The notes: a model not told the origin generated them from the letters alone. 64,000 bases of DNA from Oopsacas minuta (GCA_024704765.1 JAKMXF010000266.1:310001-374000), one strand, 5' to 3'; counted from the first letter of the stretch, positions 30,930-44,800 are shown. Program-made: numbers and translations.

Positions 30930-33900
30930 ATGACATCTCAACTCCTTCCTTTCACCAATCTCCTTAACGCTATTTCAAATCTTGAGAAGTGTTTGAACTG
31001 TAGTTTTTGCAGTCGTGCATACAGTGACCCGTATACACTCACAACATGTGGACACACATTTTGTAAACCCTGTATTACTATTTTCGTATCTTCTCATCAA
31101 GCAAATTGTCCTCTTTGTAACATCCCAAACTGGCTTAACCAGTCTCAACCTAATAGACAGCTTAAAGCTTTGCTACAACATTACTGGAAGCTCCGTGAAC
31201 TTTTAGGTTTATCAGGCCCAGTCAGTTCTGTCCCTAACTATAAGAAACCACAAATTGAAAAGAATAGACGTAGAGGCAAGAAAAGAGAAAAAATAATTGC
31301 TCCAACAGACGAGACAAACAAAGAAATAGATTTGAACGATATTGATGACAATTATCCAGTTGATTTTTCTATAATAGAAATTTGCAATGAATTTATTAAC
31401 ACTCATCGCAAAGAGGATATATCGATACAAACAGCTGATACAGATAATTCTGAATCTTTGGTCCAAGATGAGAAATCTAATCACAAGCCTGAGTTAGAAA
31501 CCCGTTCACTTTCAGACAAATCTTCTCACCAACAAGATACGAATATTAACGACAAAGATATTTATAACGTTCTTGAAACAAAAACAAATAATATAGAAAA
31601 CACTGATGATATACTTATAACTAATACGAAACCCGACATTACAGCTGACTCAAACTTACCTACTACGCTACAACCAGATTATGACGTCATACTAAATAAT
31701 ACATTATCACAAGAAATTGATATAAATACACTCACATTAACCCAAACAAATTCTAAGGAAAAATCAAATTCCCCTCCTAGCCAATCTTGTGAACAAAAAC
31801 GCGAAAATTCTCACTTGACTCAATCTCCATTTTTGGAAAATTATTGTTCTAGTCCTAACTTGAAAAATCATACACCAAAACTATTCAGTCAAAGCATGTT
31901 TCTATCTTCACCAAAAGTGGAGATTATTAAGCCTTGTGCTAGCCAATATAATCCCAATACACAAACACAAAATACAGATTCAGAGAAACAAGAATATCAA
32001 ATTAGCACTTCACCAATTCTTTCAGAGAAATCCGATGCATCTCGTATTATTCCTGATTCGAATAAACTTACCATCAATGAATCCAGTCAACAGAATACTC
32101 TCAAAGCAGCATCTCTAGATACTCCTGACCGTGGTCATTCGTCTTTTACCTCACACATTCAAGATTATTCTATATCTCAACCTTTAATTATTCAGCAAAC
32201 TAATTTAGATTCAACACATTTTTCTGATTTATTTAGTTCACAAGATCAAGAAACTCCCCGGTCTCAAACTCCGGTTATTAAGCCTATTGTTATCCAATTT
32301 TATTCCAATACACAAGCGCATAATACAGTCAACCTAACAAATACACAGAAACAAGAATATCCTATTGATGCTTCAATTATTCCAAAGAAATTCGATGCAT
32401 TTTGTACTATTCCTGATTCAAATAAACTTACCATCGACGAATACAGTCAACAGAATATTGACAACACTACCATAGCAATACCACCAGATGGTATGAAATC
32501 TCAGGAATTACTAGTTAACTCTCCATCAGATACTCCTGACCGTGCCCACTCGTCTCTTCTCCCACAAATTCAAAATAATTCTATATCTCAATCTTCAATT
32601 ATTGATCAAACTAATATAGCTTTAAATTCAACACATTTTTCTGATTTATTTAGTTCACAATATCCTTCCAGATCTCAATCTCCAGTTATTGAGCCGGTTG
32701 AAGAAATTCGAAAAGTTCCTTATTCTCCAGCACATACCTTGATTCGATCGTGTAGTCAACAGAAAAATGATTATGTTATGATAAATCAATCCCCAATAAT
32801 TGGACAAACTAATGCAATTCATAGCCATCCCAACTCTCCAATACATACTCCTACAAAAATATGTAGTCTAGAAGAGCAAGAAATTCACATAACCGATCAA
32901 TCTTCAATTATTAGCCAATGTGAACGCACTTCTCCCATTCACAACTCTCTAATACACAGCCTTACACAATCTCCAGTTATTAAAGAAAATATTTCACAAA
33001 CACATGCAGCTATTCCTAATATTGAAGTTCATCAATCAAATAGTGAAATCGTTGATTCATCAATTTTGATTGACGACAACTCTATACCTGAACCTGTAGA
33101 GGCAACTACCAAACCTACTTATGATCTGCAAACGAATATTCACACAATTATTGTATCAGATGACTCGTCAGATAAATCATGCCCAGAGGTTACCAAACAT
33201 ATCTATAAACCAAGACAATTACACCCTAACAAATTGAATGTAGTTCCTATTTCTTCAAGTTATCCTTTCACATCTCTTGACCATTCAGCACATAATACGT
33301 CATTCCCGGGGTTGAATTTCCCTACAAAGAGTACCTCTATCTTCCCTTCTCAACATTCACAACCATCAAATAGATTTCAATATAACTTATTGGATAGAGA
33401 TACCCCAACTATATCACATAGCACAAAATATTTCCAGACCTATCACAATTCTAATGCAAGCCGCATTAAGCATTTCCCTAAAACCAAAATGGCGAATGAG
33501 TTATCTGAAGATGGTGATGTTCCCTCAAATCTTGAGCGAAACGAGCAACAATTACCAAATGATAAATTTCCCAGATCTGCCATACGCCGAAGACTTGATG
33601 TAAGGAAATTAAGTACTGACTTGAAAACGCCAATCTATGAGAATAATTGGTTTACCGATCGATACCAGTCTCTATTCACATCTCCAAGCATACACCCAAT
33701 CCCTCAAGAAAATCTATCTCTTCCAATTGTATTCCCAACAGTTAATCAATCATTATTCGCTGATAATAATAATCATGATAGAATGACTGAAATTCCAACA
33801 AAGCTGTTTACCAATTCAGAAAATATTTTCTCTCCTAATACGGATGCTAAAAGTCAACAATTAGGATATGATGACGTAGAAGTTTTGCTTACCCCACACT

Positions 33901-35576
33901 CTATCCCTAAATTTGAAACTCATGTCATGTTACCTATCTTTGATCAGGATTGCTCCCCACCAACTAAATATACTGAGAGTTTATCAGATGAAGAAGATAA
34001 AGAAGAATCCAATCACTTTAAAATTTGTCATTCACAATCTCCTAAAATCGTTTTTCCATCTAGTTCCCATCCAGATACACCTGTAGTTATTTCACCCACA
34101 AAACCTCCTATACTCGAGCAGGACTTGTCTTTGACAAATGTTAGTGAGAAATTAATACCTGTTAATGGAGATACAGAAGAATGCAATCACTATAATATAA
34201 GTCATCCAGAATCACCTAGAATTGTATCTCCATCTAGTTCTCATTCAAATGCAGTTATTTCACCCACGAAACATGATATAACTGAAGAGGAATTGCCTTT
34301 GCTAAATGCAGAAAAATCTAATCACATTAATTTTTGTAATTCACAATCACCTAATATCGTTTCTCCATCTCGTTCTCATTCAAATTTATCTCTAGTTATT
34401 TCACCAATGAAACATCCAATAGTCGAAGAGAATCTATCCTTACCAATTCCTCTTATTCCTGATGCAAAACTATCTGATAATAGAGAAATAGAAGGAGGAG
34501 TTAATGATTTAAAAATGCTTCCAACTAACTACATCACTAATTCACAATCTAATCAATTACCTACATCATCAATTCTATCGACAGTTCATAACGGAATTAA
34601 TTTGAATGTTGATAAAAATCTGCAAGACATATTGATTTCTCCACGTAAGGACGCTATTTCTGAATTATCCGCCCATTCTAACACTTCAGCAGTGATATCA
34701 CAAGACAAACAATCCAACATCATTGATGACACTGTATCATTGCCATCCACTCCTCCAAGCAATGATAACCAACAAGATATGCATGATTTTCCTATAAAAT
34801 ATACTAATTCTAATCTAATCCCAATATCACCGGAAAAAGATGCACCATCCTTACAGTTAGATCATAATAGCGAACAATTGACTACACTTAATTCGAAGTC
34901 GTCACCAACGAGAATTGAGATTGCCTCACCACTTCCAAATAATAGCGATGAAGTTCCTGAATTTCTAAGCCAGGTTTCCCCTTCACGGATACACACACCC
35001 AAACATACAAATGAAAATATATACCTACAAATAACCCCTCTCTTACATTCACAATTCAGTCAAATGAACGATGTGTTATCTCTAGCTAGAGAGTTAGATA
35101 ACAAATTTTCCAAAAATTACGCTATTGACTCTGATACAGATTCTGTATTCAGTTTGACTCATAACAGTCCTAAACCAAATAGTACGAATTCACCATATTT
35201 AAGCCTTACTCCCAAAAATCATACCGTCCACACATCTTCGCCTACAGGTAAGGAAATGGCGCAAGGGAATGACCGCTTTAATTCACCGCTAGGAATCAGT
35301 ATTTTCGATTATGCAGATATGAGTATCGACGAAAGTATAAATACAATTCAACATTACTCACCGTCAATTAGTTCTCCACCCACTCTAAATCCTGTCAAAC
35401 GTCGTTCAACCGCTTTCCAATGCAAAAAACTTAAATTAGCAAATACTTTTATGGAGCAAAAGAATTCGCGAGTTTTATCCCCAAAGAAGAGTAACGTAAT
35501 TTCTAACTTTTCCAACAAACCTTCCAAACATAGAGGAAAATCAAGATACAAACATCGAGGACTTCAAGCCAATTAG
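30930..35576 (+). CDS. Large protein with N-terminal BARD1-like RING finger, 1548 aa
   Basis: A single-exon gene. Residues 24-63 form a C3HC4 RING (Cys24, Cys27, Cys40, His42, Cys45, Cys48, Cys60, Cys63). Its flanks resemble BARD1 more than other RINGs: a preceding LEKCLNC helix, CPLCNIPNW with Trp after the last Cys pair, then PNRQLKALLQHYWKLRELL, matching the NRQL...KLRxLL helix of BARD1. A ubiquitin-ligase or BRCA1-type heterodimer role is therefore plausible (inference). The remaining 1450 or so residues are Ser/Asn/Pro/Thr-rich and seem disordered, with more than twenty SQ/TQ dipeptides and many SP/TP sites. I see no ankyrin or BRCT repeats. The segment at 31936-32290 is duplicated at 32292-32700, and an SSHxxxxVISPxK unit recurs three times near 34060-34440. 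The C-terminus is basic. Confidence 0.85.
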   Translation: MTSQLLPFTNLLNAISNLEKCLNCSFCSRAYSDPYTLTTCGHTFCKPCITIFVSSHQANCPLCNIPNWLNQSQPNRQLKALLQHYWKLRELLGLSGPVSSVPNYKKPQIEKNRRRGKKREKIIAPTDETNKEIDLNDIDDNYPVDFSIIEICNEFINTHRKEDISIQTADTDNSESLVQDEKSNHKPELETRSLSDKSSHQQDTNINDKDIYNVLETKTNNIENTDDILITNTKPDITADSNLPTTLQPDYDVILNNTLSQEIDINTLTLTQTNSKEKSNSPPSQSCEQKRENSHLTQSPFLENYCSSPNLKNHTPKLFSQSMFLSSPKVEIIKPCASQYNPNTQTQNTDSEKQEYQISTSPILSEKSDASRIIPDSNKLTINESSQQNTLKAASLDTPDRGHSSFTSHIQDYSISQPLIIQQTNLDSTHFSDLFSSQDQETPRSQTPVIKPIVIQFYSNTQAHNTVNLTNTQKQEYPIDASIIPKKFDAFCTIPDSNKLTIDEYSQQNIDNTTIAIPPDGMKSQELLVNSPSDTPDRAHSSLLPQIQNNSISQSSIIDQTNIALNSTHFSDLFSSQYPSRSQSPVIEPVEEIRKVPYSPAHTLIRSCSQQKNDYVMINQSPIIGQTNAIHSHPNSPIHTPTKICSLEEQEIHITDQSSIISQCERTSPIHNSLIHSLTQSPVIKENISQTHAAIPNIEVHQSNSEIVDSSILIDDNSIPEPVEATTKPTYDLQTNIHTIIVSDDSSDKSCPEVTKHIYKPRQLHPNKLNVVPISSSYPFTSLDHSAHNTSFPGLNFPTKSTSIFPSQHSQPSNRFQYNLLDRDTPTISHSTKYFQTYHNSNASRIKHFPKTKMANELSEDGDVPSNLERNEQQLPNDKFPRSAIRRRLDVRKLSTDLKTPIYENNWFTDRYQSLFTSPSIHPIPQENLSLPIVFPTVNQSLFADNNNHDRMTEIPTKLFTNSENIFSPNTDAKSQQLGYDDVEVLLTPHSIPKFETHVMLPIFDQDCSPPTKYTESLSDEEDKEESNHFKICHSQSPKIVFPSSSHPDTPVVISPTKPPILEQDLSLTNVSEKLIPVNGDTEECNHYNISHPESPRIVSPSSSHSNAVISPTKHDITEEELPLLNAEKSNHINFCNSQSPNIVSPSRSHSNLSLVISPMKHPIVEENLSLPIPLIPDAKLSDNREIEGGVNDLKMLPTNYITNSQSNQLPTSSILSTVHNGINLNVDKNLQDILISPRKDAISELSAHSNTSAVISQDKQSNIIDDTVSLPSTPPSNDNQQDMHDFPIKYTNSNLIPISPEKDAPSLQLDHNSEQLTTLNSKSSPTRIEIASPLPNNSDEVPEFLSQVSPSRIHTPKHTNENIYLQITPLLHSQFSQMNDVLSLARELDNKFSKNYAIDSDTDSVFSLTHNSPKPNSTNSPYLSLTPKNHTVHTSSPTGKEMAQGNDRFNSPLGISIFDYADMSIDESINTIQHYSPSISSPPTLNPVKRRSTAFQCKKLKLANTFMEQKNSRVLSPKKSNVISNFSNKPSKHRGKSRYKHRGLQAN

Positions 35577-35867
35577 ATGGTGGTAACTTTTAGATGAATA
35601 TTATGATTTGAATGCATATTAATCGAATCAGAATTAATATCGCTTTATTATAATTTGAGACTTTGTTATTTTTTGAGTGAGGCTATTGACACCGACCGAG
35701 CGGTGCCAATTGCCTGTTTGTTTCTTCTAGAGCTAGACAACGTACAGTCGAAACCGGTTTTTTCTTTCATTTTCCTTCAAAAAATACAAAGCGGTTTAAA
35801 CTGTATTTACTACCTAATCTGTTATTTTGAGTATTTTCGTTGTTTTACAATTAGAGAGGGATTACTG

Positions 35868-38800
35868 ATGAGTTTTATCAAGAACATGATACGCACTAGG
35901 CGTACGACTCATGCCCCAGACCCTGGCTACTCTTCGTCTTCACAGGATGATATAGGACTACAGCACTTACGCAAGATCTATAGAGAATACTCCGCTCTAT
36001 TAGACGAGACCGAGAAAGAAACTTGTCTCAAAAAGTTATGCCCTCTCTTTGTCCGAGTATTTTCAATAAGTTCACCCATTACTTCCATTCAAAGCACTAT
36101 ACAAGATAAACTCGGAGATGTGAGTGTGTTTGCTAAGCATGTAGCACAATATCTCACACAACAAGTAAGTTTTCTTAATAATCACCATTTTGAAATTACA
36201 AAATATTTCGCGATTTTAGGTTAAATTCAGGCTAGGAGCTGAAGGCTGGATTGCACTTGAATCTGCAGAAACATATTCTAAGACCTTAGGTGGTGGCAAA
36301 CCTCTCTCTCCTTCATGGGATAAAGACTGTTCTTCTCTAGCAGATTATCTTGCAACGAAGGAGGGTATTAATATTCTAGAAACAATTCATATTCTGATAT
36401 CTTCGAATTTTCATAATTTGGAAGTAATGTCTTCAATATATTTATGTACTACTCTGCTTAGAATAGCAGATACATTTTATTCACTCCCTCCTATTCTAAT
36501 TGAGAATGACCCTGAACCTGAGAACGATACGGAAACAAACGGTGCTTGTGTTGATTCTTTGGACTCATTACCAATTCCAAAGATAGATACTCAAGGAAGG
36601 AGAGATCGACTTGCACAATCACTGAAGGAAATATTCATGATTGTATTCTCGAATCAAATTGCCCTTAAAGAGCTTATAACTCAGGACCAGCTAAGTCGAT
36701 TATTCGGCAGTGTAACTACATTGTGTCCTGCGTATAACATCTGCTGGTTAAAGTTAACTAAACAGGCTCTAACATGTCTCTCTTCACACTGTATGGACAG
36801 TGAGATGATACAGTATATCCACAATAAACATTTAATAGCATTGTATCTACACAATCTTAAGCATCCAGATATGAACCCTTCTAAGACAGTTGAAATGTTT
36901 ATGACATTATTCAATCTACTTCGTGATTCAAGCAGAATCAGTGGTACTGTGTTGGAGGATTTTCGATGTGCACAAGGCTACAAATTCCTCTCCGATTTCA
37001 TACTTGGTTTAGAGGAAATAGCAACCAATGAACCTATGCCCCTTGAAGCTATTAGAGATATGACTTTCCTCATTTCCTCTCTCACGTATTGTGGTTTCAC
37101 TGTGATGCTTCCAGATCCCAAACAGGATGATGATCCTTGGCAAGACAGTGAATTTACAATTCCTCTTCCTAGTAAATCGGGTCTAGCTGTTAGGAATAGA
37201 ACTGCATTCTCAACACTCGGCTATATATACCTAAATTGTAAATCTGAACTGCTAAGCTTGCTACTGCTTGACACCATACATGGCATTTATCGTACAGATA
37301 ACTCAAACTATTTTATTATGAGGGAAGAAAGGACTTTATGTTCATTTCTTGAGATTTGTGAACAAAAATCTGATTTGGTTCAGAACAAATTATTCAGTAT
37401 AATTGAATTTCTCGTTACCAATCTACACTATGTCCCTAATTCTGAGTTATTCAGTATATGCCTCCTACTTAACAGTAGTAATATGGGAATACTCAACCAT
37501 TGTCTGGAATTACTTATAAAATTATCTACCTACCAACATCGAATGCAAGATGTTTACAGATTTATCGGTATAATAGCCGCATTCGTGGACTCACTTAAGC
37601 AACATGTCAGTCAATTGACACGTGAGTTTAAGTTAATCGACACTGACCATATGCTACTGCCTATGAGAGAAGAAGTAGTTACTTCAGATGAAGATCAGTG
37701 CATGTTTTTGTTATTCGAGGCAATACGTGTTTCAATTGAGAACAATAATGATAATGGCGTAGAATTCCGTTTAAAAGGAGGTTCAAGAGCTCTGGTCGAT
37801 ATGTTATCCTTCCCGTCAACAAGACGACAAGCTCTTAAAATCCTTCAAGTCCTTATCTTGCTTGAAGGAGGTCAAGATGAATTAGTAGGTCTACTTACGA
37901 TTCTTTGTATGGCCACGCCCCAGGCTGTCTTCCTTAAAACTGATATCCTACACTCTCTTATACGTTTATTTTCGCTACAAACTACTGTAAAGGAAATTTT
38001 TAGAGAAATAGGCGGTTTCCTGCATGTTATGAGTGTTCTTACTCTGTTGGATGGCAGTCTTGCGATACCAAGACCCAGCCAGTGGCTAAACACAGATAAG
38101 AAAGATATATTGAATTTGATTCGCGTCATATTTCTCACTTTCTCCATAGCAATAACAGATGAACCGGCTAATAAACATACATTCATGACGCAAATAGGTT
38201 TTTTCTCTCTGGCAGATACTCTCTCACTCCTTGGTTGCTTTTCTATAAACACAGATACACTTCAAAAGTTGAAGATTGATATACGTGCTTCATTGGCAGA
38301 ATTATCAGAGGAATTTGATCCACCACATAGCAAATCTTTTAACTCATATGATGCATTCACATCAGAATTCACTATACTCCTTCCACCCAAACGCTCTCTA
38401 CGACCTGATTCGAGTATTCTTGCTTGTGCGGAATGCTTCCAGTATCTTAGAGACTTTGCCCTTGACATATTAGATTCGAAAACAGAATCACTTCTCTTAT
38501 GTGATAATGCTAGGAGATTTGAGGGTCTCATGAGTATGAGTGACAGGATAATCACTTATCCAGGTGCTCTCATTGCTCTCATAAAACTGCTACCATGTAT
38601 TCCAATGAAGAGTAACATAACCTCAGATCAATCCAATCTCTTACCTAGTTATTTAGTGTGTAAGGAACTTCCTGTGAACACACTTGATGATCTTTCATTT
38701 GAAGATCATTGGGCACTATTTCTACAATCGTCAGCTATTCAGGAAATCTACTGCCTTATGAATTCAGAGACGAACCAGCAGATAATGTGTGATGAAGGAT

Positions 38801-41800
38801 TGGCAGGGGTTCTGCTTCGAAGTTGTGGTCCTGCCATGGCAGACGAGATGCATCCCCTTCACGCACCGACCTTACGTAGTTTTGAGAAAATCGCAGGGCA
38901 TCAGTTAAGCATTATCGATTTGAGGGACTTTTTGAGGTTGGGGAATCCATTACGTTGTAAGGCACATGAAGTTTTCGCTGGAGTCCCGAATGATAGAAAA
39001 CAACTTTTCAGAGACCAATTTAGATCTCTACAAGATGATGAGCTACTTGATTCCCCTGGCATTGATCCTTCTGACATACCATCTTCTCTCGCTCAGATTG
39101 ATCCACAAGCAACTCACCAAGGTGGATCTATTCCGCTAAATCGCATGCAATCACTGGTATCTATATCAACACCACGTGATGCTGGCTTTAAGAAACTTGA
39201 CTGTTCAATCCCATTCATTGAGTTAGATTTGAGTTATGATGGTTTTGCTGGAATTTATATTCCATCGATATTTCCACAAAATGTATCTTCTAACCAACCC
39301 AGTGCAAATCTTCAACAATCTCACATGTTGGTTGGAGGTTCTGGTATAAGTGAGAGGGTATTTCCAAGCTTGAATGGAATAACCTTAAGCTGTTGGTTAC
39401 AAATTATCAATCCTCAGGATGTGATAAAACTGTTCACTCTCATCAGAACATTTGTGGCCCATGACAAAACACAAGATATGATCTGTTTTCAAGTAGAGTA
39501 TGACTGTAGAGCAAAATCACTATTTGCCTCCACGAAAGAAATACTAATTGATCGAAATCAAACAATAAAGCGGCAGATAAGGAAAGCACAAACGAAAGGA
39601 TATGAAGCTTATTTCCCATTAGATAACATAATAGAGCCTGGTAATTGGTATCACATAGCAATTACTCTATGTAGAACAAAGTCTGGCGTCAGACAAGCAA
39701 ACTTATCTCTTTTTGTGGACGGTAAATGCATTCAAACACATAAAATTCAATATTTCCTACAAGTAGTCCCTCTCTCATTTACTACAGGTTCTCCATCCAA
39801 TATATACCAGAGTAATATCAGTGGCTACTTCGGTACTTATTTCCTAGAGAGATACACTTCAAAGCTAATTTTCCGGATAGGAAGTGTGTACTTATTCGAC
39901 GAAACTCTCTCGCCAGAACAAATTGCGAAACTTTACAATATCAATCAACCATATTGCGGGAACTTCCAGAGCGTGGTACCTAAAGATTACGACCAGAAGA
40001 AACTGAATAATCCATTTGATACTAATCATATACATTCGAATGCTGATCGTATTTACGATCCAATTATTCAGGAAGATAAAATAGTATTCGGCTTCCATCC
40101 TACTGTCTACAAAGAATATACAATGATTAGTTTGCAGCAGATATTCACCAAATCAGATGTAAAACAAATATCATTTGAGTTAGGACTGAAAGAATTAGAT
40201 AATTGTACTCCAGTCTGTATTCTTCCAAATATTAGCCAACACCTTAACGGGACCGCACGATCTGTTGCAGGCGTTTTGATCGGTTATAAGGGTGTGCGGA
40301 TATTCCACCCGCGTCCAATTTCCTCACTACTCCCTAGCCTCGGTGGAACATCCGTTCTCTTAGGGTTGATTGCGATGGCTGATACTACTGAGTTGCTATA
40401 TGCTTCCGTAAAAATCATGATGTATACTTTGACACGAAATAGAGATTTGGAAAGGGAGATGGATCATTCAGGTGGTTATCAGATATTGGGGATGTTGTAC
40501 AAATCCAAAGTTCATCTCTTGACTAACCACATTCTACACATGACGTATAGTCTTGTTGGATCGATAGAGACTGAACAAGGTCCTCTCACACAAATAAGTC
40601 TCACTGCCTTCCAAGAATTACTTGGAAATATCCATATATGGTCAAAATGCTCTGAAGATGTGCAGAAATCTTTATTTCTACACTTACATGAAGTGATTAG
40701 TAATGATTTACCAGAGGTTGAGCGCATCTTAAACAAAATGCGTAGTATTAAACTGATATTCTCCCTCTTACAAAGACTGTTATGTCAAGCTCTCTCTGCT
40801 CCTACCATTAAATCGATCCTCCAGCTATTGTACTTGATACTAAAGACGAAACCCACAACAGAAGATGTTAAGACATTCGGTTTATTTGTATCTAGCCTTC
40901 TAACAGTCAAGGAAGCGAATGCAGATGAAAATGACGAAGTTCCCAATCTTGATGAGATAGAAACTGGCAGAGAATTAAGCGATAGTTTTTCTGCGTATAA
41001 TCCACAATATGTGAAACATTTCATGTTACCAGATGAGTGTTCTTCTCATAGAGAAAGTCCTAGCTGGTCTACCAAAGGCCTAAGCCTAATCAGACGCATA
41101 CGAATTCGTGATTTATTGCTCGATCTATTCTCCTCGTTACTACATCAACATGATGAAAAGGCCAACACCAAATTTAGTGAAATAATTTATAAGAGTTTAG
41201 GGTTCAACTGGGTTTTTTTATTTTTCCAAAAATACATACATAGTACTACTGTACTACGAGGTTTAAAACTGCTCCAATTGCTGTTATTGAATAAAACACT
41301 TTATCAGAAATTTATCCAAGGCCACCACGGCGGCGAACTATTAAAAGATGCTACGATTGTACCCATTTCAAGTACATTTGAGATTATAGATATTAAATCA
41401 TCTCCCTCCCCCTTAACCCCCAAGGCTTCGAACTCCACATGGTTTACTGAATCACATTCAGTCGCTATGCCAGGTTTTGATATCCTTCAAATGACCTTGA
41501 TAGATTTCATTGACTTTCATCCAATTTATATTGTACTATTATCTCTTTTGCTTAACAGAAATGGGAGTCATTTCACTTCTCTGACAGAGCTCAATTCACA
41601 AAATCTTGATTTGATATTTAGTGTTGAGTGTGCCCAGGACGTTGACAAGATTAACAAGGAGGCAGCATTTGTATTACTCTCTCTGTGCCGCGTTTTATTG
41701 AACTTTGATTCTCAATTTAATCGGCGGAATCAATGTGCACACACCATAATCAAGTTCCTACAAAACCTTTATAACCGTGTGCCTAAGTTTGCTGTATTTT

Positions 41801-44800
41801 GTTGTGAACAACAATTTCTACAATATCTAGTCGCTCTCCTTTTTCCAATTAAATTACCGAAAAACTCTGTGATTCCCTCAGATAAATCAAAACGTGTGAT
41901 AACTACATTGGTTAGCCCACCAGAACAACCTACGAAACAACATCTCGTGGAGGATCAATTCATCTTAGTAACTTCACAAGAATGCGCATCACCACCATTA
42001 TACACAGAAATGAATCCAAACCAAAATCTACTCACTTCTAATCCCAGCTTACTGCCAATTCTTAAATTCTTAGAGATGATTATCTATGATAGTTATAAAG
42101 AACCAATACTAAAATCTTCGGGTAGTACAATCCTTGATTTCGTACTTGAAGGCACACCCCAAACAGCTTCAAATCTACAGATAATCCAATTCCAAGCTAG
42201 TGTTCTCACACGACTTATGGATTTTATTATAATGTCAGAGACTATTATCCAAAGCCCCACCAATCAAGCTTCGCATATTGTTTTTGATAACAGAGTTGAA
42301 AACATTGGCTATTTAGCTAATAAATTGGCTGACAAACTATGGCATAAACAGTTCTCCATACCGCCAGACCAGATATACAATTTCCTAGTTCAGATTATTG
42401 AGCAATCTAAAGGGAATGTAAAGTTTGTTAATACATCTCAAATTTACCTAGCATTAGATCGTGTTATCTTGTTCCAACTTTCTCGACCCATGTTTGATGA
42501 TACTGATAGGCGGAAAATGCTTGAAAGTCTCTGTCTATTAAACAGTCAAACAGATATTGTTTTATCTGGTGAAAATAATACTGGTGAGTTCTATCTATGT
42601 CTCATACACTGTCTGTTTGAATTGGTTAAATCTAAAGATTACGAAGAATCACAATCTCCTGAACTATTCAAAACCTCCACTGTTATTGTCTCAGACAGTC
42701 AATCTTTATTGCAAGTCAAAGAAGCTACTGAACGTATTTGGAGTAAATTGCTAGAGATTAAACATGTTCTCCTTGAAGAAATATTTAACTGTACTCTTCC
42801 TACAATCAACAGGTATTCCCTACAAGCTTATTCAAACCAAATACATGTACCTTCACCTCAGAAAGCTAAACTTTTAGATTTCCACGAGCTGCTAGTCGTT
42901 GGCGCAAGGATTGCATGGGAAGAATATTGTCAGAGAGAGTGCAATAATAAAAAAGAATTCTCTTCAACTAAGAAAGCTACTTCCAAACGTAGAAAAGAAT
43001 TGACTTTCTTTACAAAAAAGCCTGTTCTAATACCAAAACAAGTCAACGAGGAACTATTTATAGAAACTAATAGAATACAAATTCTTGAATGGTCACAGGC
43101 TAAAGTGGCCCAAATCATAGAGTTGCAGCAGTTGTATGAATATAAATTTCAAAAGAACATTGAATACAGACTTGACCATGCACTGTGTATTTGGAAGCCA
43201 ATAAATGAGGAGTTAACTAGGGAACGTGGATTGTGGGGTCCAGAAGACTACAATCCATTCCAAAAATGGACTCAGGATTGTATAGAGGGTCCGAGTCGCC
43301 AAAGAAAGCGACTAAGAGTAAATAAAAACTTCTACCAATCATATGAATTCGTCCCTGAAGATGATAAGAAACAGTTGAAGGTAAGAAGCAGACGGCCTGT
43401 AAGCTATGACTGTATTATCATGTACCATATTGCAAGCTCTCTCGGAACAGAGGTCAACAATCTACTCACACTCAATAATGAAGTACAGACGTTTGTTATT
43501 AACAGAGGAAAAACGTTTTTATCATCTAAATCTCTCTCCTTAGCTAATGGAAATGAGTGGGAACGATCGCAAAATGTCAAACCCCGTTCTACGACATATC
43601 TTAACTTTAGTTTCGCTAGTGAAAGTCGAGATCATAAATCTAAAGCACTAGATCCCGATAATCCACTTCTTCTAACTATCCGAAAAATGTTGGACCCAGC
43701 TGATCTCACTTCGTTTCAATACATGCATCCTTGTGCTCGTCTGTTAGGTCTTGATACAGCTCCTGGCATCCTTTACCTTGGTAGGGCCAACATGTACATT
43801 GTTGATGGTTACGCAATGTCTAGTACCACTGGAGATCTTGTTGATCTTAAGGAAGCTGAACTAGATTCAGTTGTGTTAGTTACTTATGAAGAGAGTACTA
43901 GCTCCTCAATGAGCAGCAGACCCTTTGAGAATATTCAAGTACATTGTACCAAAATCGCTTACGAGGATGTGCGCGAAATTCTCAGGAGAAGATATATGTT
44001 ACGTGAAAACTCAATAGAATTATTCTGTGCTGATGGGAATAGTCATTTTATTGTTGTCCTTCAGAATTCTCTCAGCAAGATTATTGAGAAAATTAAGGAG
44101 CAAGCTAAAACTATGACTGATAAAGGTGAGGAATCCGTCGTAGGCATTACAAAGGAAGATAGTAATGTGAATGAAGGGTTCTCTTTAGGGTTCTTTGCTA
44201 CAAGTAGTGAAAAAAATATTATTAATTTATGGGAGAAGGGTGCAATCTCAAATTTCCAATATTTGATGTATTTGAATACGTTAGCTGGCCGTTCTTATAA
44301 TGACCTTATGCAATACCCGGTGTATCCATGGGTGCTAACTGACTATGAGAGCGAGGAGTTGGATTTGAGTGACCCTAAAGTTTACAGAGATTTTTCAAAG
44401 CCAATGGGTGCCCTCGATCCACATCGTTTAGAGAACTACGTATCTCGTCGGACTGACTACGAGGATCCATCTGGCGATAATATAGAATCGTTTCTATATG
44501 GAACTCCATTTTCTAGTGCTATGATTGTAGCAGCATATATGGTACGATTGGAACCATACTCACAACATTTTCTGAAACTTCAAGGAGGCCATTTTGATTT
44601 AGCTGATCGAATGTTTAACTCGATTAGCGAAGCTTGGGCTAGTGCTTCTTCATATAACATGCCAGATGTGAAGGAATTAATTCCTGAATTTTTCTATCTC
44701 CCTGATTTCCTCATGAATAATAACTACTTCAAATTAGGTCGTAAGCAAAATGGCGTTCCATTGAACGATGTCATACTCCCTCCTTGGGCAAAAGGCGATC

